Shown: positions 1 through 6,104 of the stretch, piece by piece
Layout of the letters: every line of letters begins with the position of its first letter
How positions within the stretch are numbered: the stretch's first letter is position 1
Source: an uncultured Eubacteriales bacterium
GTDB taxonomy: Bacteria > Bacillota_A > Clostridia > Oscillospirales > CAG-272
Assembly: GCA_900555345.1 (NCBI GenBank)
Contig: USKS01000020.1
Location: 1 to 11,912, forward strand
Direction: 5' to 3'
Length of the DNA stretch: 11,912 nt
Program-made: the position numbers and the translations under genes
Notes under the pieces: model-generated
Database searches by the model: none
What the model saw: only the letters and a program-made list of their open reading frames with translations
Told to the model about the DNA's origin: nothing

Positions 1-25
1 ATTTTTTCGGCAGATTCTTTTTCAT

Positions 26-55
26 ACTATACCATAAATTCCGCCAAAACGTCAA
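26..55 (-). promoter_or_regulatory. Sigma-A type promoter reading out of the left edge
   Basis: On the minus strand there is a -35 box TTGACG (55-50), an 18-base spacer and a -10 box TATAGT (31-26). Transcription would start near position 19 and leave the window, so it serves a gene that is not visible here. It is divergent from the spoIIAA fragment at 164. The boxes are close to consensus, but no downstream gene can be seen to confirm it. Confidence 0.5.
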
Positions 56-150
56 GAGCGGCGCAAAACAGCTCTCCGACACACCGAAATTATTTATACG
101 CCTTCGCCCATTGTGACATACTTCGCGCAGAATACGTGTTATACTTGCAC

Positions 151-156
151 AGGAGG
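151..156 (+). promoter_or_regulatory. Ribosome binding site deciding the GTG start of the spoIIAA fragment
   Basis: AGGAGG is seven bases upstream of GTG 164-166. It favours this start over the upstream in-frame ATG at 113, because the SpoIIAA-like protein begins exactly here. Confidence 0.75.
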
Positions 157-163
157 TGGAAAA

Positions 164-526
164 GTGAAATTCAACTACAAATACAGCGACGGGGCGTTAT
201 GCGTCACCCTTTCGGGAGAAATGGATCATCACAGCGCGAAAACCGCACGCGAAAACACCGATGCGGTCATCAACCGCGAACATCCGAAGGTTCTTTTTAT
301 CGATACCTCCGGCATATCCGGTCAGGCTGCCGTTTGTGCCGACCACACGGTGGCAGGGAATTATTACGGAGATCTCGTTATGACCGACGGCGCCGCCTAC
401 CGCCTGAGCGGACATTTTCGCAAGCCCATGCTTTTTGGCGAGAAGGCGCGCTATCTCGCCGTAGGTCACGGTCTGCCCGTAAGGTATCCGCAAAAGTATC
501 TCCCATACGGCCTGCCTGAAAGGTGA
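164..526 (+). pseudogene. spoIIAA: Truncated anti-sigma-F factor antagonist SpoIIAA, fused to antisense ogt sequence
   Basis: SpoIIAA is a STAS-domain protein that, when unphosphorylated, binds the anti-sigma factor SpoIIAB and frees sigma-F in the forespore. From GTG 164, residues 1-52 read as a typical SpoIIAA N-terminus: a first strand (LCVTLSGE), the hallmark GEMDHH at 18-23, a helix, and a third strand (KVLFIDTSGIS, 42-52). The family then continues with F-M-D-S-S-G, holding the serine phosphorylated by SpoIIAB. Here that motif and the following ~60 residues are absent. After about position 319 the frame runs through the reverse strand of the convergent methyltransferase gene and stops at 524-526. 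SpoIIAB and sigF, which normally follow, are also missing. The product could not be phosphorylated and should be non-functional. The identity of the N-terminal part is fairly sure. Whether the break is biological or an assembly chimera cannot be told from the sequence. Confidence 0.72.
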
Positions 527-754
527 GCCGATAGGATGAAGCGGCGGCATGAAATCCGGCTCTCTGCCGGTGAAATATATGTCGAGCCAGCGCTTTGCGT
601 CCGCAAGGATCGGCGTCTCGCGCTCGGCGTGCTCCGCGGGCAGATTATCCGCGAAATACTTTTCTCCGTCAAACCATGATCCGGTAAGTCCCGTCCCGTC
701 GGAAGCGAGCAGGATTGCGCCGAGCGGCGAATCATAATGCTGAATATATGTCAT
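197..754 (-). CDS. ogt: Methylated-DNA--[protein]-cysteine S-methyltransferase with an abnormal C-terminus
   Basis: A suicide repair protein that moves the alkyl group of O6-methylguanine (or O4-methylthymine) in DNA onto its own cysteine. Of 185 residues, 1-~70 form the variable N-terminal domain (starting MTYIQHYDSPLG, typical of the family). Residues ~77-151 are the conserved DNA-binding domain: FRQAVWEILLRIPYGQTVTYGEIA, then AQAVGGAVGHN, and the active site PCHRV with nucleophile Cys134. GTNGSLTGYAGGIDKK follows as in Ogt/MGMT. Family members end about 10-15 residues later with a LL-E-L/H-E tail. Here the last ~30 residues (after about position 290) are instead antisense of the spoIIAA fragment, so the tail is foreign. 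All catalytic residues are present, so activity is possible. The start is at 754; an AGGT-type site at 762-766 lies inside the end of the upstream glycosylase gene, whose stop is three bases away. The two form an alkylation-repair operon. Confidence 0.85.
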   Translation of the reverse strand: MTYIQHYDSPLGAILLASDGTGLTGSWFDGEKYFADNLPAEHAERETPILADAKRWLDIYFTGREPDFMPPLHPIGSPFRQAVWEILLRIPYGQTVTYGEIARLLAKKHGLAKMSAQAVGGAVGHNEISVIIPCHRVVGTNGSLTGYAGGIDKKNLRMFAVDDRIGVFACGFRAVMIHFSRKGDA

Positions 755-757
755 GGT

Positions 758-1408
758 TTATACCTCACTGCTTATTTTTTTGACCTTAAAGTCTTTCATC
801 TCCGGAATTGCTCCGCCGGACACTGCCCAAAGGTACAGGCTCGCTACGCTGCAATATGGGTGAAAGCGGCGGCGGTATTTTTCAAACAGTTTGCGGTCGA
901 TATTTCTGTGATGATATACCATGCGCAGTCCGCGCTGAATGGCAAGGTCGTCAAAGCTGAAAATGTCGGGGCGCTGCAGGCAGAACAGTAAGATCATCTC
1001 AGCCGTCCAGACGCCGATGCCTTTGAGAGAGCTCAGTTCGCGTATCGCGTCCTCATCGCTCATATGCTCCACAGCGTAAATATCAAACTCGCCGCCATGC
1101 ACCTTTTCGGCAAAATCCGTGATATACTCCGCTTTGCGGAACGTCATGCCCAGCGACTGCAGCTGCGGCACTCCCGCCGCAAGAACGGTTTCGGCGCTGA
1201 CTGAGCCGAGCGCGTCCCGCAGTCGCTGCCAAACGGTTGCCTGTGCTTTGGTCGAGATCTGCTGCCCGACTATGTGATGAACGACGGCAGAAAAAAGATC
1301 CGTGTCCACCGTGCGGTATACGCGGCCGACGCGGTCGATCACCTCGCCCAGACGCTTGTCCTTTTTTCGCAGATAAGAAAGCTCCGCTTCTCCGTATTCA
1401 AAGTACAT
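758..1408 (-). CDS. alkA: DNA-3-methyladenine glycosylase II (AlkA-like, HhH-GPD)
   Basis: Excises alkylated purines such as 3-methyladenine from DNA, starting base-excision repair. The 216-residue protein shows the HhH-GPD fold: a helical region with VVHHIVGQQISTKAQATVW (43-60), the helix-hairpin-helix SLKGIGVWTAEM (127-138), and the catalytic aspartate in FSFDDLAIQRGL (probably Asp154). It lacks the extra N-terminal domain of E. coli AlkA, as short Firmicutes forms do. ATG 1408 is chosen because GGAGG at 1421-1417 sits eight bases upstream; the longer in-frame start at 1474 would overlap the promoter's -10 and -35 boxes. A promoter lies at 1474-1446. The ogt gene follows three bases after the stop, so direct-damage reversal and base excision are co-expressed, an arrangement reminiscent of adaptive-response operons. 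No Ada-type regulator or operator is seen. Confidence 0.88.
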   Translation of the reverse strand: MYFEYGEAELSYLRKKDKRLGEVIDRVGRVYRTVDTDLFSAVVHHIVGQQISTKAQATVWQRLRDALGSVSAETVLAAGVPQLQSLGMTFRKAEYITDFAEKVHGGEFDIYAVEHMSDEDAIRELSSLKGIGVWTAEMILLFCLQRPDIFSFDDLAIQRGLRMVYHHRNIDRKLFEKYRRRFHPYCSVASLYLWAVSGGAIPEMKDFKVKKISSEV

Positions 1409-1414
1409 ACGTTT

Positions 1415-1421
1415 CACCTCC
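1415..1421 (-). promoter_or_regulatory. Ribosome binding site deciding the alkA start
   Basis: GGAGGTG on the minus strand lies a short distance upstream of ATG 1408 and rules out the longer in-frame start at 1474. Confidence 0.7.
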
Positions 1422-1445
1422 CCGCCGTTTTTTCTTGCTGCTGTA

Positions 1446-1474
1446 AGTATATCACGATGCTGTGTTTTAATCAA
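1446..1474 (-). promoter_or_regulatory. Sigma-A promoter of the alkA-ogt operon
   Basis: Minus strand -35 TTGATT (1474-1469), 17-base spacer, -10 TATACT (1451-1446). The leader to the alkA ribosome site would be about 20 bases. The AT-rich island begins right behind this promoter, so the native promoter seems to have survived the insertion. Confidence 0.65.
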
Positions 1475-1719
1475 TCACGAAAGGTGATGCCGAGAAAAGT
1501 TTTTCATCGGTGGGTATGCAACATTAAATGAAGATGTTTATATTAAGAAAATTGATGCAGTTAAATTGTTGATAAAAGTTATTTTATCGTTTATACTGAT
1601 ATCGGAGATATTTGCTTTACACAGAACTACGGTTGAATATTTTATAGCGTGAATAATTATAACAAACCCGCGACGGTCTGTTGCAAAAGACTGATAAGCG
1701 GAGAAATTGAGGTGTAATA
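1475..1719. other. AT-rich leader of the acquired island; possible gene remnant
   Basis: This 245-base stretch lies between the alkA promoter and the large island gene. A + strand reading frame with no ATG is open from 1488 to the TGA at 1650-1652 (54 codons). It reads like coding sequence, with a hydrophobic run LLIKVILSFILISEIFAL, but has no start codon or ribosome site, so it may be the remains of an older gene or chance. An imperfect hairpin (CCGAGAAAAG against TTTTTCATCGG) lies at about 1490-1510. A likely promoter for the following gene is listed separately. Confidence 0.3.
1633..1662 (+). promoter_or_regulatory. Candidate promoter of the HEPN-type gene
   Basis: TTGAAT at 1633-1638 is followed after 18 bases by TTATAA at 1657-1662. 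Transcription would begin near 1670, about 40 bases before the GAGGTG ribosome site at 1709-1714. AT-rich sequence makes chance matches likely, so confidence is moderate. Confidence 0.4.
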
Positions 1720-3675
1720 ATGGACGATCGAGTAAAGTATTATCAGCATGATGACATATATTCCGGATATAACTTGTCAAAAATCGAAAAATTACCAATT
1801 CCTAAATTTGAAGAAATTGATATCAATGATGCAATTGAGTATTCTCAGATTAGTCTATACTTTACTGCAGGAAATAGGCTCAAAACATGGAGTGACTAAG
1901 ACTATGAAAAGTATAAATCAAAAAGCGAAACTCTTTTGAGTTTGACAAAACGTTTCTTTAATCAAATTAATGATCAAAACATAATCAAATATTATAATAG
2001 TATTGAATTAGGATATCATTCTGATTTTTGGGTGCTCTTTGATAATTGCAAACTGTTTGTCAGGATTTCAAGTGAAGTTTTTGAAATGCTAATCGATGAG
2101 TGTAAACTATCACCGAACAATTTGTTTTTACATAATAATATTGTTCGTAGGTATGGTAATGAATTGAAGAGATTTATACTTAGGAATGAATGCGGCATTC
2201 AAATTTTATTGCATGTGTATGAGGACTATACCAAAGACGAAAAGTTGTTTTTGCCTGATGAATTAACAAAAGACGATATAGCCAACTATATCGATAGTTA
2301 TATTGACGGGGAGCGCCCAAACACAAAATATTTAAGAGATATTAGTAATATGAAGCGTACTAGTCGATTTGCGATTACCGATGAAATACGCTTAAAAGCG
2401 AATAGAAGATATGAAATAGAATGTGAAAAAATAATCCAGACAGGCTGTTCCACTTATTTTGGATATAGAATATCATTTAGCCCTGATCAGGATGAAGAGA
2501 GAATAGAAACACAAAGCGGACAAGAGTATACTTTGTCGTATAGCAAGAAGTGGTTATCGGAAACCCTTGACTTTCCAAGTATATTAAACAATTTCATCTA
2601 TTTGTTTGATTTTGTGGATGTCCCTCAAATGAGATGTAATCATGTGAATAGAATGTCGCAAGCAGGTGTGTTTGAGAGAATTCTTGTATCAAAATCACCC
2701 AGAGAATACCCAAATAACGCAGCTTTTGATTCTTTGAACGGAGTTGCTTCAATGCAAATGCATGCCTATTATGATTTTTTGGCAAGACAAAATATTCGTT
2801 TGGAGGATGTGCTAAAGTGGGTCTTCACTGAGTATATACAATCTGAATTCGGTTGTGCGGAAATTCGTTTATCTATGCCATCCTCCGGTAGTACCTACGC
2901 AGAAAAATGCTCCATAATTATTATCGCCTTGGAATCGATTCTGAGGCAATATTCATTATATGTTGAAAACGGAGAAATCGATTTCGATCTCATTGCAATG
3001 TCAACAACGCCGATTCGATTTGCAGATTTAAAAAGTTTAGTAGAGGACAAGTATATATACGGTGTCGGTGCTGATTACAAGCAGTTGTCGATGTGGCTGT
3101 TTTCCGATCATATGCTTTCTTTGGTTGATCGAATACATAAAGATGATGTTTGTTTTGTGGATTTGCTGTCGAAAGAAACGGTATATATTTCGGATTATCG
3201 TGAAGATGAACGTCGGAAAATCGAAAAAATGATGAGATATGACCTTATTTCTATTGACAGTGACGGAAGAATAGCTTTGAAAGATGCAATTATGTTGGTT
3301 GTTTTACGTGACTTATATCATAATGATGTTGTAAGTCGATGGCATTATCCTCCAAAAGCCCAGAAAGCCATTTCAGATTTTATAAAAAAGGGTGTTATAG
3401 TAGCCAAAAGCACACTATTGTCGCAGCCGGAAATTGATTATCTTAATTATTTGCTTAACCGTGTAGAATACACTAATGGATTGGAAATCCGTAACAGATA
3501 TATGCATGGGATAATGCAGGTAAATACGAACGAGGATGAACATAGGCAGAATTATTTTTTACTGCTGAGACTTTTTGTTCTGATCGCAATCAAAGTTAAT
3601 GACGATTTTTGCTTGCTTGAAAGAAGAAAAGAGCAGAATGCACGCATACTCAGAGATGAAGGATACAATGTATGA
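1720..3675 (+). pseudogene. Large HEPN-motif protein, candidate ribonuclease/defence gene, interrupted by an in-frame TAA at codon 60
   Basis: One reading frame runs from ATG 1720 to 3675 (651 residues) except for TAA at 1897-1899. The first 59 codons have a good GAGGTG ribosome site five bases upstream. The remainder has no convincing start of its own: the first possible in-frame start is TTG 1936, with no ribosome site, and the nearby ATG at 1904 is out of frame. So this is one gene with a nonsense mutation, a sequencing error, or a readthrough codon. I do not recognise the family of the main body, which is mixed alpha/beta and soluble, without signal peptide or membrane segment. Near the C-terminus, LEIRNRYMHG places Arg591 and His596 in an R-N-x3-H arrangement followed by a long hydrophobic helix. 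This is the signature of HEPN ribonuclease domains (seen in DUF4209-like and ApeA-like proteins), common in phage-defence and toxin systems. The gene stands alone in an AT-rich island between alkA and guaA, unlike its GC-rich neighbours. RNase function is inferred from a single motif. Confidence 0.6.
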
Positions 3676-3707
3676 AGTGATGGACAAGGATATGGCGTAG
3701 CTATGTG

Positions 3708-3744
3708 AAAGCACCCTGCGGGGTAATGTCCCGCAGGGTGCTTT
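3708..3744. terminator. Strong 15-bp hairpin, probable terminator of the HEPN-type gene
   Basis: AAAGCACCCTGCGGG (3708-3722) and CCCGCAGGGTGCTTT (3730-3744) form a perfect 15-bp stem with a seven-base loop, 32 bases after the gene's stop. A short T-rich tail follows. A-rich sequence on the other side is modest, so action in both directions is possible. Confidence 0.75.
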
Positions 3745-3788
3745 AGTCTTGTCGTCATTCGGTCGTCATATAGACCTGTTTTTCTGCG

Positions 3789-3812
3789 AAAAGCCCGTAT
3801 TTACGGCACTTT
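3789..3812 (-). terminator. Intrinsic terminator of guaA
   Basis: On the minus strand, 13 bases beyond the guaA stop, CCGTA and TACGG (3806-3802 and 3799-3795) pair around a two-base loop. Outer AAAG/CTTT pairing extends the stem, and a TTTT run (3792-3789) follows. It is weaker than the neighbouring hairpin at 3708-3744, which would back it up. Confidence 0.5.
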
Positions 3813-3825
3813 CTGAGTTATGCAA

Positions 3826-5730
3826 TCATTCCCACTCAACTGTTGCGGGGGGTTTGCCGGTGACGTCGTAGAATATCATGGAGATATTGTCGCCTTCCGT
3901 CTCGAGAATTCCTTTAACGGCGCTCTCAAGGGCGTCCGTTGTAAACTCCTTGCCGGGGGCGGCGCTGCGCGCCGTCATAAAGTCGGAGGTGCATACCGCG
4001 CGGATGGCGCAGGAATACTTCTTATCCTTATTTGCCGACATGGGGAACATCACCGCAAAGCACTGCGCGATCTTCGGGTTCATCACGTTGGATGTGACTG
4101 CCGCGTCTATCTCGCGGAGTATATCTGCGGTCTCATGGCAGATATGCATACCGGCGCAGCTGATATCGTCTATGGACTTTGTATCGCTGTAAATGCAATA
4201 AGCTACGCGGTTTATAAAGCTGAATTTATTGGGTATCTCTTTTGCGATCTCAAAAATGAGCTTCCAGTCGGCGTTGTGTACGGTGGCGCCTTCGTCGGTG
4301 GGATAAAGTGTCGCAAGGCTCTTATAGCTTCTGTTATCGCCCTGTACTCCCACGGACTGTATGGGTCCTACATGGACCTTGAATTTACCGCCGCCGACTT
4401 TTTCGACAAATGCAGAAAGTTCGCCGAGTTTAGTCTGTTCGGGCAGAGGAGCCGCTTCGTTGCAGCATATAAGGCGCACGCCGAGGCCCGGACCGGGGAA
4501 GGGCTGACGGGATGCGATCTCCTCGTCAAGACCGAGCATACGGGCGACCTTACGGACTTCGTCCTTATGCCAGTCCCAGTTGGTCTCGATAACGTGACCC
4601 GCGTCGCGCAGGGCTCTGATAACGCCCACGTCGTTGTGGTGGGTCTTTATTTTATGCGCGTAGCCGGAAACGTCGGGGTTGCCGCTTTCTATAAGATCGG
4701 GGCGCAGTGTGCCCTGAGCGAGAAACGCGGTATCGAAGTCGAGATCAAGCTTTTTCGCTGCCTCTTCGGTCACTACAAAGAACATATGGCCGATTATGGC
4801 GCGCTTTTTCTCGGGCTCCACGGTTTCGGAAAGGGGTGCGTATTTTTCGCCGTCTATTTCAAGGGCGGTATTGAAAAACGCGTCCTCCGCGTTTATGCGC
4901 TGCATCTGCGTAAGTCCCAGCTTTGCCAGGTTTTCGCAGATGAGGTCGGATTCGTTCTTTCTCATAAGGCCGTGGTCGATATGGATGGCAAACACCTGCT
5001 CGGGGCGAAGCGCCTTTACGAGCAGTGCCGCGGTCACGGCGGAGTCAACGCCTCCGGACACGAGGACGACGACCTTGCCGTCGCCGACGCGTTCGCGTAT
5101 CATTTTAACGGATGTTTCGATACGGTCCTCAAGCGCGTACACCTCTTTGAGACCGCATATGCCGCGCAAAAAGTTTTCCAGCATCTTTACGCCGTTTTCG
5201 GTAAGCTCCACTTCGGGGTGGAACTGGACCGCCGCGATCTTCTTTTCCTCCGACCATACAGCCGCGGTGACGTTATCTGTCTTTGCCACGACCACAAATG
5301 AGTCGGGATTGCGCTTTACAGCGTCGCCGTGGCTCATAAGCACGGGCTGAACGGAGTCAAGTCCAGCAAAGAGAGGACAGGATGTGTCGACGGTCACGTT
5401 TATCTGACCGTATTCGGTTTTATAAGAAGGAATGACCTCTCCGCCGAAATGGTTGCAGATAAGCTGCATACCGTAGCAGATACCGAGCATGGGCAGACCG
5501 AGTTCGAAAATTCCCTCGTCATATGACGGAGCGCCATTCTCCCAAACGCTGGAGGGACCTCCGGACAGAATGACTGCGCTGTAATCCTTCAGCTTTTCGC
5601 TGCTGACTCCCATAGGGAGTATATCGGTGTATACGCCGAGCTCTCTGACCTTTCGGTCAATGACCTTTGTATACTGACCGCCGCAGTCGAGTATTGCGAC
5701 TTTTTCACCGGAGTGCTCCGACATTGACAT
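3826..5730 (-). CDS. guaA: GMP synthase (glutamine-hydrolysing), long form
   Basis: Converts XMP to GMP using ATP and glutamine, the last step of guanine nucleotide synthesis. The 634-residue protein has a class I glutamine amidotransferase domain (10-190), with nucleophile Cys85 in GICYGMQL and the His171/Glu173 pair in QFHPEV. The ATP pyrophosphatase domain follows from ~195, with P-loop SGGVDS at 225-230, LAQGTLRPDLIESG (337-350) and FPGPGLGVRL (411-420). The C-terminal dimerisation region is about 220 residues, some 100 more than in E. coli GuaA (525 residues). It holds two repeats: one with VGVQGDNRSY and an inner segment, the second with RAVCTSDFMTA and the ending PPATVEWE. This matches the arrangement of human-type GMP synthetase. 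ATG 5730 is chosen for a GAGG ribosome site at 5743-5740; the frame is open further upstream but runs through the promoter. It is transcribed alone. Confidence 0.95.
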   Translation of the reverse strand: MSMSEHSGEKVAILDCGGQYTKVIDRKVRELGVYTDILPMGVSSEKLKDYSAVILSGGPSSVWENGAPSYDEGIFELGLPMLGICYGMQLICNHFGGEVIPSYKTEYGQINVTVDTSCPLFAGLDSVQPVLMSHGDAVKRNPDSFVVVAKTDNVTAAVWSEEKKIAAVQFHPEVELTENGVKMLENFLRGICGLKEVYALEDRIETSVKMIRERVGDGKVVVLVSGGVDSAVTAALLVKALRPEQVFAIHIDHGLMRKNESDLICENLAKLGLTQMQRINAEDAFFNTALEIDGEKYAPLSETVEPEKKRAIIGHMFFVVTEEAAKKLDLDFDTAFLAQGTLRPDLIESGNPDVSGYAHKIKTHHNDVGVIRALRDAGHVIETNWDWHKDEVRKVARMLGLDEEIASRQPFPGPGLGVRLICCNEAAPLPEQTKLGELSAFVEKVGGGKFKVHVGPIQSVGVQGDNRSYKSLATLYPTDEGATVHNADWKLIFEIAKEIPNKFSFINRVAYCIYSDTKSIDDISCAGMHICHETADILREIDAAVTSNVMNPKIAQCFAVMFPMSANKDKKYSCAIRAVCTSDFMTARSAAPGKEFTTDALESAVKGILETEGDNISMIFYDVTGKPPATVEWE

Positions 5731-5773
5731 TGGGATTTTCCTCGTTTCATTAAAGTTACATATGCATATATAG

Positions 5774-5802
5774 ATTATACATTTTAGGCGCGGGGTTTTC
5801 AA
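5774..5802 (-). promoter_or_regulatory. Sigma-A promoter of guaA
   Basis: Minus strand TTGAAA (5802-5797), exactly 17 bases, then TATAAT (5779-5774). The untranslated leader would be only about 35-40 bases, too short for a purine riboswitch, so guaA is not under riboswitch control from this promoter. Confidence 0.75.
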
Positions 5803-5817
5803 TAGTAATATTGACAA

Positions 5818-6104
5818 AAAGCACCATTATATGCAGAATGCGTTTATAAAAGCTGACCGCACGGGAGACGCGGCGACGCATCGGAGCGGCAGGGGGCGCC
5901 TTTATCCGCAGCGGGGCAGCGGACGAGAGCGGCGCGGCAGGAGGCGAGCGATATGGGCAGAAGATGAGCGTTGGTGGTAGCGCCTTATACTGGGCAAAAG
6001 CGAGTGCGGCGCATGGAGAGTGATCGATACTGAGCGGGAGAGCGGGCGGGGGACGGACGTCATCGACCGCGGAGCTCTGTGGGAGCTTGCTTCGGCGGCG
6101 AAAG
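5818..6104. other. GC-rich intergenic region with no gene found
   Basis: This 287-base stretch lies between the guaA promoter and the stop of the large surface protein gene. It is purine-rich on the + strand with a repeated GAGCGG word (for example near 5884, 5927, 6031 and 6039). A ribosome-like AGGAGG near 5940 leads only to frames of a few codons. A weak imperfect hairpin just after the surface-protein stop (about 6062-6104) has no T run. I see nothing that can be called a gene. Confidence 0.4.

Noticed and set aside
1538..1798. An 86-codon minus-strand frame at the island's left end
   Set aside because: It overlaps the start of the island gene on the other strand, has no ribosome site, and its content looks like chance in AT-rich DNA.
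3751..3769. GTCGTCAT direct repeat as an attachment or target-site duplication of the island
   Set aside because: Both copies are on the same side of the island and only three bases apart. No matching copy was found near the left edge at about 1475, and no integrase or transposase is present.
3820..5301. A 493-codon open frame on the + strand opposite guaA
   Set aside because: It is the reverse strand of a clear, conserved GMP synthase gene. GC-rich codon use leaves this antisense frame open; there is no ribosome site and no recognisable protein.
5731..5817. Longer N-terminus for GuaA starting at 5817
   Set aside because: The extension runs through the -35 and -10 boxes and has no similarity to GMP synthases, which begin near the V-A-I-L-D strand.
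5811..5839. A + strand TTGACA with CAGAAT 17 bases later, as a promoter into the GC-rich gap
   Set aside because: The -10 match is poor and no gene follows; the same bases lie just upstream of the well-formed guaA promoter on the other strand.
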